Shown in pieces: positions 8,351 through 17,378 of a stretch of DNA of 64,000 nucleotides. Source of the DNA: Mycobacterium paraterrae (lineage in GTDB: Bacteria > Actinomycetota > Actinomycetes > Mycobacteriales > Mycobacteriaceae); the NCBI RefSeq assembly GCF_022430545.2, contig NZ_CP092488.2:5022001-5086000 (forward strand). The letters run 5' to 3'. Within the stretch, counting starts at the first letter, position 1, and each line of letters opens with the position of its first letter. The translations under genes and the position numbers were made by a program. Below the pieces are notes generated by a model. It saw only the letters and a list, made by a program, of their open reading frames with translations. It made no database searches and was not told the origin of the DNA.

Positions 8351-10050
8351 GTCCAAAACTGAGTCCCCCCAGCATCGGTGAGGTCATGGCCCACCAGGGC
8401 AACGCCGTCGACTCGCGTTACCACCTCGCGGCGGCGACCCGCCGCCAGCTCAACAAGGTCTTTCCGACTCACTGGTCGTTCCTCCTCGGTGAGATCGCCA
8501 TGTACAGCTTCGTGGTGCTGCTGCTCACGGGCGTGTATTTGACCCTGTTCTTCGATCCGTCGATGCAGGACGTCACCTACAACGGCGTGTACCAGCCGTT
8601 GCGCGGTGTCGAGATGTCCAAGGCGTTCGCGTCGGCCCTCGATATCAGCTTCGAGGTGCGCGGCGGGTTGTTCGTCCGCCAGGTCCACCACTGGGCCGCG
8701 CTGCTGTTCGCGGCCTCGATCATGGTCCACCTCGCGCGAATCTTCTTCACCGGCGCCTTCCGCCGGCCCCGCGAAGCCAACTGGGTGATCGGCTCGCTGC
8801 TGCTGATCCTGGCCATGTTCGAGGGCTACTTCGGTTACTCGTTGCCTGACGACCTGCTGTCCGGTATCGGCCTGCGTGCGGCGCTGTCCTCGATCACCTT
8901 GGGTATGCCGGTGGTGGGCACGTGGCTGCACTGGGCGCTGTTCGGTGGCGACTTCCCTTGCGGCGGAGCCGGTAACGACTGCGCGACAGGCGGCTACATC
9001 GTCCCCAGGATGTACGGCCTGCACATTCTGCTATTGCCGGGCATCATCCTGGCGCTGATCGGCCTGCACTTGGCGTTCGTGTGGTTCCAGAAGCACACCC
9101 AGTTCCCCGGGCCGGGCCGCACCGAGAACAACGTCGTCGGCGTCCGCGTCATGCCGGTCTTCGCGGTCAAGTCCGGCGCGTTCTTCGCGTTCACCACTGG
9201 CATCCTCGGCCTGATGGGTGGGCTGTTGCAGATCAACCCGATCTGGAACTTGGGCCCCTACAAGCCATCTCAGGTCTCGGCGGGTTCACAACCGGACTTC
9301 TACATGATGTGGCCGGACGGGCTGGCCCGACTCTGGCCGGCGTGGGAGTTCTACTTCTTCCACCACACCGTTCCCGCGACGGTGGCAGTCGGAACGCTGA
9401 TGCTGGTGGTTTTCGCACTGTTGATCGTCTATCCCTTCCTGGAGAAGCGATTCAGCGGCGACACCGCCCACCACAACCTGCTCCAGCGCCCGCGCGACGT
9501 GCCGGTGCGCACGTCGATCGGCGCGATGGCGATCGCTTTCTACATGGTGCTGACGCTGTCGTCGATCAACGACATCATCGCGTTGAAGTTCGACATCTCG
9601 CTGAACGCGACGACGTGGATCGGCCGCATCGGCATGGTGGTGTTGCCGCCGCTGGTCTACTTCGTCACCTACCGGTGGTGCATTGCGCTGCAGCGCAGCG
9701 ACCGGGCGATTCTCGAGCACGGGATCGAGACCGGCATCATCAAGCGCCTGCCGCACGGTGCCTACATCGAACTGCACCAACCGCTGGGTCCGGTCGACGA
9801 CCACGGCCACCCGATCCCGCTCGAATACCAGGGCGCGCCGGTGCCGGTGAAGATGAACAAGCTCGGCTCCGGTGGCTCCCCTGGCTCAGGCAGTTTCCTC
9901 TATGCCGACCCAGCCTCCGAGGACGCCGCTCTGAACGAGGCTCACCACGCCGCCGCTGCCCGGGCGCTCACCGCGCTGCGGGAACACCAGGGTGGCAGCA
10001 ACGGCAACGGCTCCTCGAACGGCCACGGCTCGACGAACGGTCACCACTAG
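8347..10050 (+). CDS. qcrB: Cytochrome bcc complex cytochrome b subunit QcrB
   Basis: 567 aa from ATG 8347 (MSPKLSPPSIGEV), overlapping the qcrA stop by 4 nt. It has eight or more transmembrane helices with the b-haem histidines (RQVHHWAALLF, SIMVHLARIFF, and later GLHLAFVWF). It oxidises menaquinol and carries electrons across the membrane to two b haems, and is the target of telacebec (Q203). Two oddities are visible. A roughly 10-residue insertion with two cysteines follows GGDFP (CGGAGNDCATGG, residues 205-216). Pro323 stands in MMWPDGLARLW, where M. tuberculosis has Thr313. The C-terminus is a low-complexity Gly/Asn/Ser/His tail. Ortholog of Rv2196. Confidence 0.96.
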   Translation: MSPKLSPPSIGEVMAHQGNAVDSRYHLAAATRRQLNKVFPTHWSFLLGEIAMYSFVVLLLTGVYLTLFFDPSMQDVTYNGVYQPLRGVEMSKAFASALDISFEVRGGLFVRQVHHWAALLFAASIMVHLARIFFTGAFRRPREANWVIGSLLLILAMFEGYFGYSLPDDLLSGIGLRAALSSITLGMPVVGTWLHWALFGGDFPCGGAGNDCATGGYIVPRMYGLHILLLPGIILALIGLHLAFVWFQKHTQFPGPGRTENNVVGVRVMPVFAVKSGAFFAFTTGILGLMGGLLQINPIWNLGPYKPSQVSAGSQPDFYMMWPDGLARLWPAWEFYFFHHTVPATVAVGTLMLVVFALLIVYPFLEKRFSGDTAHHNLLQRPRDVPVRTSIGAMAIAFYMVLTLSSINDIIALKFDISLNATTWIGRIGMVVLPPLVYFVTYRWCIALQRSDRAILEHGIETGIIKRLPHGAYIELHQPLGPVDDHGHPIPLEYQGAPVPVKMNKLGSGGSPGSGSFLYADPASEDAALNEAHHAAAARALTALREHQGGSNGNGSSNGHGSTNGHH

Positions 10051-10061
10051 TAACGAACGCT

Positions 10062-10101
10062 GAGTCGATCCCCGCTTTGGCAACGAAGCGGGGATCGACT
10101 C
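10062..10101. terminator. Bidirectional hairpin between qcrB and Rv2197c-like gene
   Basis: Perfect 16-bp inverted repeat (arms 10062-10077 and 10086-10101, 8-base loop) that begins 12 bases after the qcrB stop and is followed by GTTT. It lies between two convergent genes, so it probably terminates both. The U-run is weak, as is common in mycobacteria. Confidence 0.75.
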
Positions 10102-10162
10102 GTTTATGGCGTAGGTCGCAGCTGACTACGTGTGCCCGGGTTCGGTTGCGGCGCGGAGTATT

Positions 10163-10783
10163 TCAGGCGGTGAGCATGCTGCGGAGGTGGCGCACCTGAC
10201 GCCACGGCACCAGCGGCATGGCCAATGTGATGACACCGGCGATCGCGTACCCGGTCCACGCCAAGGCGTCATGGCCGATCGCCATCGCATAGGTCGCGGC
10301 TGCCACCGCAAGGAACGCGCCGCCCATGGCGCCCATCAGGGCGACTGTTCCCCGTAGCCAGAACCGGTCGACTTCGGCGTCGGGCAGTGCGGGCCGCTGC
10401 GTGGTGATCTGCTCGGCTGAACTGTAGGTCGAGCCCGCGATCGGTCCCGACCTGATCGAGCGTGCACTCACGGTTCGCACCGGTGAAACCGCGGATCGCG
10501 CTTCCGGCGCGTCCCGGGTGATACGGCGTGCCCGGAGCAGCATCGGGATTGCCGCCAGGATGATCAGCGCGGAGATGATGATGATCGCGTAGAGCACCGA
10601 CGAGGTGTGCGGGTTGCCTTTGGCGGCGTGAAAGCCGCGCCCCAGATCCATCAGCGCGACCAGCGCGGCGACGCCGACCCCGACCAGCGCCAGCCAGACG
10701 ACCGCGCACGACCCGATCAGGACGCGATCGGACGCCCACGCGGCGGCCTTGCCCCGGGACCCCCAGGAGTACTTCTCGACCAT
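10163..10783 (-). CDS. Conserved membrane protein (Rv2197c-type)
   Basis: 206 aa from ATG 10783, which overlaps the mmpS3 stop (TGATG). It has four predicted transmembrane segments: two near the N-terminus (VLIGSCAVVWLALVGVGVAA; VLYAIIIISALIILAAIPML) and two near the C-terminus (GTVALMGAMGGAFLAVAAATYAM; WTGYAIAGVITLAMPLV). A polar, probably cytosolic Arg/Ser-rich segment lies between. It resembles Rv2197c, a protein of unknown function conserved beside the cytochrome bcc-aa3 genes in mycobacteria. Translational coupling to mmpS3 suggests co-expression. No enzymatic motif is seen. Confidence 0.82.
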   Translation of the reverse strand: MVEKYSWGSRGKAAAWASDRVLIGSCAVVWLALVGVGVAALVALMDLGRGFHAAKGNPHTSSVLYAIIIISALIILAAIPMLLRARRITRDAPEARSAVSPVRTVSARSIRSGPIAGSTYSSAEQITTQRPALPDAEVDRFWLRGTVALMGAMGGAFLAVAAATYAMAIGHDALAWTGYAIAGVITLAMPLVPWRQVRHLRSMLTA

Positions 10784-11688
10784 CAGCAGTTGACCTGTGG
10801 TTGGTTGTTTTCGTTGGCCGACAACACCGTTCCGTCGCTGGCGGTGACCTTGCAATTCAGCTTGCTCAGCCGCAGCAGGCTGGACGCTTCGATCGAGCCG
10901 ACGTCGGACGCCGAGATCGGAGTCAGCGTGATCGTCCAGGGGATGTAAACGTTGGACAGCGTGCGCCGCATGCCGGACGCATCAGTGTAGGTGATCGTGA
11001 TCTGGTCGAACGGTGCTTTGGTGCCGGTCACCGAATAGGTGTACTGCTTGGGCCCGGCGGGCGCCGGCGGAGTCGCGGGGGCGGGCGGGGCCGGGGCTGG
11101 GGCCGGCGCGGGCGCGGGCGCGGGCTCCGGAGATGGCGCCGGGGGTGGTGGTGGAGGAGGAGACGCCTCACTGGACGACGGCGGCGGTGGTGGTGGAGGA
11201 GGAGACGCCTCACTGGACGACGACGGCGCCGGCGAGTGGGTCGTGGTGGTTATCTCGTCCTGAATCGGAGGTTTTGAAACCGTGGGCGTGCTGGGCGTGG
11301 CCAACTTGTTGGTGTCGGTTCGGGCGAACAGCAGCGACACCGAGACGACCAGCGCGATCGCCGCGACGATCGCGGCGATGCCGACGACCCATGGCCAGCG
11401 GGCGGTTTTCTCCTCCTGCCCGTCGGGAACCGCGTCGTCGTAGTTGTCGTAGTCGTAGAGGTCGAGGTTTGCCGGCACATACGGTCCGCTGGTGATGTGC
11501 TCGGACTCTGGAGCCGAATAGGCCCGTGAGTAGACGTCGGTCTGACCGGTCGCGTTCTCGGCGTCGGACTCCCCCACGCCCGGACCGAATTCGGTATCGC
11601 CACCGTCGAATTCGCCGCCGCTGTGGCTGGCCTCGGCGCCGGGTCCCAATTCTTCGGACTCCGGCCCGGGTGGATTCGGCCCGCTCAT
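10783..11688 (-). CDS. mmpS3: MmpS3-family membrane protein with Pro-rich stalk
   Basis: 301 aa. An acidic, Gly/Ser-rich N-terminal domain (about 1-95, YDYDNYDD motif) is followed by one membrane helix (WPWVVGIAAIVAAIALVVSVSLLFA). A long Pro/Ser/Ala stalk comes next, then a C-terminal extracytoplasmic domain (TYSVTGTKAPFDQITITYTD through NCKVTASDGTVLSANEN) with two cysteines. This matches MmpS3 (Rv2198c), which has no adjacent MmpL partner here either. MmpS proteins usually assist MmpL transporters; MmpS3 lies in the respiratory locus. The stalk contains a two-copy 42-bp DNA repeat. Confidence 0.88.
   Translation of the reverse strand: MSGPNPPGPESEELGPGAEASHSGGEFDGGDTEFGPGVGESDAENATGQTDVYSRAYSAPESEHITSGPYVPANLDLYDYDNYDDAVPDGQEEKTARWPWVVGIAAIVAAIALVVSVSLLFARTDTNKLATPSTPTVSKPPIQDEITTTTHSPAPSSSSEASPPPPPPPPSSSEASPPPPPPPAPSPEPAPAPAPAPAPAPPAPATPPAPAGPKQYTYSVTGTKAPFDQITITYTDASGMRRTLSNVYIPWTITLTPISASDVGSIEASSLLRLSKLNCKVTASDGTVLSANENNQPQVNC
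11144..11227 (-). repeat. 42-bp tandem repeat in mmpS3 stalk
   Basis: Two almost identical 42-bp units (11144-11185 and 11186-11227) code for SSSEASPPPPPPP-type 14-residue repeats. The period is in frame, so copy number changes would only lengthen or shorten the proline stalk. Confidence 0.85.
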
Positions 11689-11870
11689 GATCGTCTGTCC
11701 TGTTCGACTACTTCACCGGTGCACGCAGTACCGCGGTCGCGTACTCCGATGTTGCTCACTATGCCCCGGGAAACCCTACCCAACGGGATCTTGCGCGACA
11801 TTCTTGGCGACCTGCTCAGGGGGCAACTGACGCCCGGATTGTGACCTAACTGCTCACCGGCGAGGGCGTC

Positions 11871-12290
11871 TCAGTGCTTCTCGGGACCCACGTAGTACTC
11901 GAAGACCAGACCGGCCGCCGAACTCAGGATGAACACAACTCCGGCGCCGATCAGCCAGGGCAGCCACAGCGCGATGCCCACCGCCGCTACCGAGCCGGAC
12001 AGCGCGATCAAGATCGGCCACCAGCTGTGCGGGCTGAAGAATCCCAATTCCCCTGCACCGTCGCTGATCTCGGCGCCTTCGTAGTCCTCGGGGCGGGTGT
12101 CGAGCCGACGGGCGACGAATCGGAAGAACGTCGCGATGATCAGCGCCAACCCGCTGGTCAACGCCAGCGCAGTGGTTCCGGCCCACTCGATGCCGCCGGT
12201 GGCGAACAGACTGGTCAGAATGCCGTAGAGAAACGTGCAGAAAACGAAGAACGCTGCGATGAACTCGAACAGCCTGGCTTCGATATGCAT
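11871..12290 (-). CDS. ctaF: Cytochrome c oxidase subunit IV CtaF
   Basis: 139 aa with four predicted helices (FIAAFFVFCTFLYGILTSLF, ALALTSGLALIIATFFRFVA and two near the C-terminus). The polar loop RRLDTRPEDYEGAEISDGAG and the motif FFSPHSWWP are typical of actinobacterial CtaF (Rv2199c). It is an accessory subunit of the aa3 oxidase in the bcc-aa3 supercomplex. It lies 24 bp after ctaC on the same strand and so is almost surely cotranscribed. The 182-bp gap to mmpS3 (11689-11870) holds no gene that I can see. Confidence 0.93.
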   Translation of the reverse strand: MHIEARLFEFIAAFFVFCTFLYGILTSLFATGGIEWAGTTALALTSGLALIIATFFRFVARRLDTRPEDYEGAEISDGAGELGFFSPHSWWPILIALSGSVAAVGIALWLPWLIGAGVVFILSSAAGLVFEYYVGPEKH

Positions 12291-12314
12291 TGGGCCTACT
12301 CTCTTACCGAGGTC

Positions 12315-13391
12315 CTACTTGCTCGCCTGCGGAGCCTGCTCGCCGCGCCGGGTGTCGAACGGGTGGGTGGTGACCGCGACGGGCGACTGCGCGATGGCCT
12401 GCAACGCCTGGGCGTTCGTCTTGCCGGCGGTCCGCTGCTGCAGGTACGCCTTGAAGTCGTTGGGCTGAACCACCCGGACCTCGAAGTTCATCATCGCGTG
12501 AAAGGTGCCGCACATTTCGGTGCATCGACCGACGAACGCACCGGTTCGGTCGATCTTCGCCACCTGGAAGCGGTTGACCGAGTGGTTGGCCGCCGGGTCG
12601 GGCAACACGTCACGCTTGAACAGGAACTCCGGCACCCAGAACCCGTGAATGACGTCGGCCGACGCCAGCTCGAACTCGATGCGCTTGCCCGCGGGAAGTA
12701 CCAGGACGGGGATTTCGGTAGAAGTCCCGACAGTCTCGACCTTGTCGAAGTTGAGGTACGAACGGTCTTCGGTGTTGTGCCCGCGGACCGGACCGACCAG
12801 CTCTTCGCCGTGGGAGTCCTTGCCTTCGGGCTTGGAGACCATCGCCGCCTTACGGGCGGCGTCAGCGCCGTCGTACTTGAGGGTGCCGTCCTTGAAGTCG
12901 ACCTTCTGGTAGCCGAATTTCCAGTTCCACTGGAACGAGGTGACGTCGATGACGACCTCGGGGTCGGCTTCGAGGTGCAGCATCTTTTCCTGCACCACCA
13001 CGGTGAAGTAGAACAGCACCGAGATGATCAGGAACGGCGTCACGGTGAGCACCAGTTCCAGGGGCATGTTGTAGCCGAACTGGCGGGGCAGTTCGGTGTC
13101 CGTCGCCTTCTTGCGATGAAATGCCGACGACCAGAAGATCAGTAGGAAGACGATCGCGCCGACCACCAGGGCGGCGATCACCGAGCCGATCCACAGCTGA
13201 CGGTTCCAGTCACCCTCCTGGGTGATGCCTCTCGGCCAACCCAGGGCCAGGGCCTCCGACCAGCTGCAGCCACTCAGGCTCACCGCAAGCAGGCCCAGCA
13301 TGCCGAACATCGCCGGCTTGCGAAGCCGGTGTAAACCCGACGAACGGCTCTTCAACAAGCCCTGCGAACAGCCTGGCTCGCGAGATGTCAC
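12315..13391 (-). CDS. ctaC: Cytochrome c oxidase subunit II, lipoprotein
   Basis: 358 aa from GTG 13391, with an AGGAGG ribosome-binding site 7 nt upstream. The signal peptide ends in the lipobox LSGC, then there are two membrane helices (WIGSVIAALVVGAIVFLLIFW; LVLTVTPFLIISVLFYFTVVV). A cupredoxin domain carries the CuA site CTEMCGTFHAMM and the upstream His in DVIHGFWVPEF. The aromatic FQWNWKF region helps pass electrons from the cytochrome c domain. It accepts electrons from QcrC. Start of the ctaC-ctaF unit; the 196-bp gap to divergent asnB holds both promoters. Ortholog of Rv2200c. Confidence 0.95.
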   Translation of the reverse strand: MTSREPGCSQGLLKSRSSGLHRLRKPAMFGMLGLLAVSLSGCSWSEALALGWPRGITQEGDWNRQLWIGSVIAALVVGAIVFLLIFWSSAFHRKKATDTELPRQFGYNMPLELVLTVTPFLIISVLFYFTVVVQEKMLHLEADPEVVIDVTSFQWNWKFGYQKVDFKDGTLKYDGADAARKAAMVSKPEGKDSHGEELVGPVRGHNTEDRSYLNFDKVETVGTSTEIPVLVLPAGKRIEFELASADVIHGFWVPEFLFKRDVLPDPAANHSVNRFQVAKIDRTGAFVGRCTEMCGTFHAMMNFEVRVVQPNDFKAYLQQRTAGKTNAQALQAIAQSPVAVTTHPFDTRRGEQAPQASK

Positions 13392-13587
13392 GGTCGCGCC
13401 TCCTGAGATTCACACGCTGGATCGACGTCGCACATCCCCGCTCAAGGGGACTGTCGGCTGACTCGCACGTCGAATACTACGCAGCGTAGACCACGCACGC
13501 AGCGGAGCCGAGTGCAGGCCCGCCGCTTGTCGCGCCACCCGTTGCGGCAGCCATGATCGGCCATCGCTTGCGGCATACTGATCCGCG

Positions 13588-15546
13588 ATGTGTGGACTGC
13601 TGGCCTTCGTGGCTGCCCCGGCCGACGCCGAGCCGACGAGCGGGGCGCACGCGACCGCTGAGGCCATCGCCCGGGCGTCGCACCTGATGCGCCACCGCGG
13701 CCCCGACGAGCCGGGCACCTGGGTCGACCCGGCCGGGACCGTCGTGTTCGGCTTCAACCGGCTGTCGATCATCGACATCGCCCATTCCCACCAACCGCTG
13801 CGCTGGGGTCCACCGGAAACGCCCGACCGCTACGAATTGGTGTTCAACGGCGAGATCTACAACTACCTGGAGCTGCGGGCGGAACTCGCCGCACAACACG
13901 GCGCCTCCTTTGCGACCGACGGTGACGGCGAAGCCGTCGTGGCTGCCTACCACTACTGGGGCGCCGACGCGCTGCCGCGACTGCGAGGCATGTTCGCGTT
14001 CGCGCTGTGGGACAGCGTGACCGGCGAATTGTTCTGCGCCCGAGATCCGTTCGGCATCAAGCCGCTGTTCATGGCCACCGGAACCGGTGGCACGGCGGTG
14101 GCCAGCGAGAAGAAGTGCCTGCTGGAACTGGCCAATTTGATCGGGTTCGACGCTGGGATCTCTGGCATCGACGAGCGCGCCGTGCAGCATTACACCGTCC
14201 TGCAGTACGTGCCGGAACCGGAGACCCTGCACCGCGGCGTGCGCCGGCTGGAATCGGGCTCTTACGCCCGCATCCGCCCCGGCGGGCAACCGGCGACCAC
14301 CCGCTACTTCGTGCCGCGCTTCCAAGCTGTTCCTATCGCCCGCGGCGGCGAGCAGGCCCGCTATGACGAGATCACCGCCGTCCTGGAGGACTCGGTGGCC
14401 AAGCACATGCGCGCGGATGTCACCGTCGGCGCGTTCCTGTCCGGGGGCATCGACTCGACGGCGATTGCCGCGCTCGCCATCCGGCACAATCCCCGGCTGA
14501 TCACCTTCACCACCGGCTTCGAACGTGAGGGATTCTCCGAGGTCGACGTGGCGGTCGCGTCCGCCGAAGCGATCGGTGCGCGCCACATCGCCAAGGTCGT
14601 CTCGCCCGAGGAGTTCGTCGAAGCGCTGCCCGAAATCGTCTGGTACTTGGACGAACCGGTCGCCGACCCGGCGCTGGTGCCGCTGTTCTTCGTGGCCCGC
14701 GAGGCACGCAAGCACGTCAAGGTGGTGCTCTCCGGAGAAGGGGCCGACGAGCTGTTCGGCGGCTACACGATCTATCGGGAACCGTTGTCGCTGAAGCCTT
14801 TCGACTATCTCCCCCGGCCGCTGCGGCGTTCGATGGGCAAGGTGTCCAGGCCGCTTCCGGAGGGTATGCGCGGCAAGAGCCTGCTGCACCGGGGATCGCT
14901 GACACTCGAGGAGCGCTACTACGGCAACGCCCGCAGCTTCTCCGACGCGCAGCTACGGGACGTGCTCGCGGCGTTCCGGCCGGAGTGGACCCACGTCGAC
15001 GTCACCGCGCCGGTCTACGCCGAATCGGCCGACTGGGACCCGGTGGCGCGGATGCAGCACATCGACCTGTTCACCTGGCTGCGCGGCGACATCCTGGTCA
15101 AGGCCGACAAGATGACCATGGCCAACTCGCTGGAACTGCGGGTCCCGTTCCTGGACCCCGAGGTGTTCGCGGTCGCGTCACGGTTGCCGGTCGACGCCAA
15201 GATCACCCGCACCACCACCAAATACGCGCTGCGCCGGGCGCTGGAGCCGATCGTCCCGCCGCACGTGCTCAACCGTCCGAAATTGGGTTTTCCGGTGCCG
15301 ATCCGGCACTGGCTGCGCGCCGGTCCGCTGCTGGAGTGGGCGCACGAGACGATCGACGCGTCGGCCACCGACTACCTGATCGACCGCCCCGCAGTCCAGC
15401 GGATGCTCGACGAACACCGTTGCGGCACAGCCGATCACAGCCGCAGGTTATGGACCGTGCTGATCTTCATGCTGTGGCACGCGATCTTCGTGGAGCGGCG
15501 AGTGGTGCCCCAGATCCCGGAACCGACCTACCCCGTCGAGCTCTAA
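13588..15546 (+). CDS. asnB: Asparagine synthase (glutamine-hydrolysing)
   Basis: 652 aa. The N-terminal class II glutamine amidotransferase domain starts MCGLLAFV, Cys2 being the nucleophile, with RHRGPDEPG and FNGEIYNY for glutamine binding. The C-terminal synthetase has the ATP PP-loop FLSGGIDST and SGEGADELFGGY. It makes asparagine, or amidates a cell-wall or other acceptor, from glutamine and ATP. Rv2201 ortholog; mycobacterial AsnB has also been linked to amidation of meso-DAP in peptidoglycan, and sequence alone does not settle the acceptor. Divergent from ctaC. Confidence 0.92.
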   Translation: MCGLLAFVAAPADAEPTSGAHATAEAIARASHLMRHRGPDEPGTWVDPAGTVVFGFNRLSIIDIAHSHQPLRWGPPETPDRYELVFNGEIYNYLELRAELAAQHGASFATDGDGEAVVAAYHYWGADALPRLRGMFAFALWDSVTGELFCARDPFGIKPLFMATGTGGTAVASEKKCLLELANLIGFDAGISGIDERAVQHYTVLQYVPEPETLHRGVRRLESGSYARIRPGGQPATTRYFVPRFQAVPIARGGEQARYDEITAVLEDSVAKHMRADVTVGAFLSGGIDSTAIAALAIRHNPRLITFTTGFEREGFSEVDVAVASAEAIGARHIAKVVSPEEFVEALPEIVWYLDEPVADPALVPLFFVAREARKHVKVVLSGEGADELFGGYTIYREPLSLKPFDYLPRPLRRSMGKVSRPLPEGMRGKSLLHRGSLTLEERYYGNARSFSDAQLRDVLAAFRPEWTHVDVTAPVYAESADWDPVARMQHIDLFTWLRGDILVKADKMTMANSLELRVPFLDPEVFAVASRLPVDAKITRTTTKYALRRALEPIVPPHVLNRPKLGFPVPIRHWLRAGPLLEWAHETIDASATDYLIDRPAVQRMLDEHRCGTADHSRRLWTVLIFMLWHAIFVERRVVPQIPEPTYPVEL

Positions 15547-15634
15547 TCGCTGCGCGCCAAAACGCTCGCCGAGACTGCAGCCGTGGCGGCCTCCAACGGC
15601 GTGTCGGCGCTTCTGGTTCAGTGTCGCGACACGG

Positions 15635-16612
15635 CTACCGAAGGATCGCGGCGATCTCGTTGGCCGCCTCGTCGCCGTAGGCCCCGGCGAGCCGGGTCTT
15701 GGCGGTCGCGGCATCCCACGTCCACTCCTGGGTGCCGGTCGACTCCAGCACCAGCACCGCGACCAAGGAACCCAGCTGCGCGGAACGCTCGAGGCTCAGG
15801 CCGCCGCTGCGGCCGGTGAGGAAGCCGGCCCGGAAGGCGTCACCGACACCGGTCGGATCGGTGGCGTCGGTCTCAGGGACGACGCCGACGTGCACAGTGG
15901 TGCCGTCACGATCGACGATGTCGACGCCCTTGGCGCCCAGCGTGGTCACCCTCAGGCCGACCTTTTGCTGCACGTCGGCGTCTGACCAGCCAGTCTTGGA
16001 CTGCAGCAGTTCCCACTCGTAGTCGTTGGTGAACAGGTACTCCGCGCCGTCGACGAGCTTGTCGATTTCCTCGCCGGACAGGCGCGGCAGCTGCTGCGAC
16101 GGGTCGGCGGCGAAGGGCAGGCCCAGCGCCCGGCATTCCTCGGTGTGCACGACCATCGCGTCGGGGTCGTTGGCCCCGATGATCACCAGGTCCGGCTTGC
16201 CCTGGGCCTCGACGAGATCGGCCAGCTTGATGTTGCGCGCCTCGGACATCGCCCCGGGGTAGAACGATGCGATCTGCGCCATGTCCTCGTCGGTGGTGCA
16301 GACGAACCGCGCAGTGTGCGCGGATTTGGAAATCAGCACGTGGTCGGTGTTGACGCCGTGCGCCTGTAGCCACTTGCCGTAGTCGCCGACGAAATCGTCA
16401 CCGGCGGCACCGACCAGCGCGACGTCGCCACCGAGCACGCCGATGGCGAAGGCGATGTTGCCGGCGACCCCGCCCCGGTGGATCACCAGGTCGTCGACCA
16501 GGAAGCTCAGCGACACCTTCTGCAGATGTTCGGCCAGCAGGTGCTCGGAGAATCGACCCGGAAACCGCATCAAATTGTCGGTGGCAATAGAACCGGTTAC
16601 CGCAATCGTCAC
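15635..16612 (-). CDS. adoK: PfkB-family adenosine kinase
   Basis: 325 aa from GTG 16612 (TIAVTGSIATDNLMRFPGRF, as in Rv2202c); another GTG at 16621 would add three residues. PfkB/ribokinase fold: N-terminal signature with HRGGVAGNIAFAIGVLGG, and the C-terminal signature DPTGVGDAFRAGFLTG containing the catalytic Asp and anion hole. The M. tuberculosis ortholog phosphorylates adenosine to AMP and resembles ribokinases more than eukaryotic adenosine kinases. It faces asnB; the 88-bp gap contains only a short palindrome without a U-run. Confidence 0.92.
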   Translation of the reverse strand: MTIAVTGSIATDNLMRFPGRFSEHLLAEHLQKVSLSFLVDDLVIHRGGVAGNIAFAIGVLGGDVALVGAAGDDFVGDYGKWLQAHGVNTDHVLISKSAHTARFVCTTDEDMAQIASFYPGAMSEARNIKLADLVEAQGKPDLVIIGANDPDAMVVHTEECRALGLPFAADPSQQLPRLSGEEIDKLVDGAEYLFTNDYEWELLQSKTGWSDADVQQKVGLRVTTLGAKGVDIVDRDGTTVHVGVVPETDATDPTGVGDAFRAGFLTGRSGGLSLERSAQLGSLVAVLVLESTGTQEWTWDAATAKTRLAGAYGDEAANEIAAILR

Positions 16613-16775
16613 GAACTCCACCCCTTCGAATCCTAAGTTTGGCTATCGAAGCCTAACGGGGCCATGGTCGGCTCTGCATCGCGGGCGGGCGCCCGCTAGC
16701 CTCCCTAGGAGAATCCCGCGGCGGCCTGACGTGTCCTCATGGCCCCGCGGCCGCGCTATCCGAGGAGATCCCTTT

Positions 16776-17375
16776 ATGCCCGGTCCGTCGTCGTCGGACC
16801 ACCAGCCGGGCTCCCAGGGACCGCCATTGGGCTATCCAGCGCCGCCGTACACTGGCCCGGTCCCGCCTGCGGCGCCGTTCCAGCCGCCGCGTCGAGGGCG
16901 ACGCCGTCTCGTCGGCGTCGGTGTCGCTCTGTTGGTCGTCGCCGCGGTGGCCACCGGGCTGCTATACCTCACGCACCGCAGTCCGGCCCGCGGGGCCGGC
17001 GCCTTCTCCGACGCGACCGCAAAGTCGGCGATTCAGGGATACCTGAACGCGCTGCAGAACCGCGACACCGAGGCCGTCGCGCGCAACACGCTGTGCGGCA
17101 TCTACGACGGTGTTCGGGACCGGCGATCCGACCAGGCGCTGGCCAAACTCAGCAGCGACGCGTTTCGCAAGCAGTTCTCCGAGGCACAGGTGACGTCGAT
17201 CGACAAGATCGTCTACTGGTCGGACTATCAGGCCCAGGTGTTGTTCACCATGCGCGTGCAGCCGTCCACCGGCAGCAGCGCCCGCACTGAGTTGCAGGGT
17301 GTCGCGCAGCTAATCAGCCAGCACAACCAAATATTGGTGTGCTCCTACGTGCTGCACGGCGCCGGCGTGTACTGA
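16776..17375 (+). CDS. Single-pass membrane protein (Rv2203-type)
   Basis: 199 aa from ATG 16776, with GAGGAG about 9 nt upstream; the frame is open much further upstream but conservation starts here. A Pro/Gly-rich cytosolic N-terminus (about 40 residues) precedes one helix (LVGVGVALLVVAAVATGLLYL). An extracytoplasmic domain follows (TAKSAIQGYLNALQNRDTEAV..NTLCGIYDG), with an NTF2-like look and two cysteines. It resembles Rv2203, of unknown function. It is convergent with the Fe-S carrier gene, 3 bp apart. No catalytic motif is seen. Confidence 0.8.
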   Translation: MPGPSSSDHQPGSQGPPLGYPAPPYTGPVPPAAPFQPPRRGRRRLVGVGVALLVVAAVATGLLYLTHRSPARGAGAFSDATAKSAIQGYLNALQNRDTEAVARNTLCGIYDGVRDRRSDQALAKLSSDAFRKQFSEAQVTSIDKIVYWSDYQAQVLFTMRVQPSTGSSARTELQGVAQLISQHNQILVCSYVLHGAGVY

Positions 17376-17378
17376 GCG

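Noticed and set aside
13477..14889. 470-codon minus-strand frame opposite asnB
   Set aside because: Antisense to the conserved asnB; composition typical of GC-rich shadow frames.
15621..15632. GTGTCGCGACAC palindrome as asnB/adoK terminator
   Set aside because: Short stem with no loop or U-run; probably chance in GC-rich DNA.
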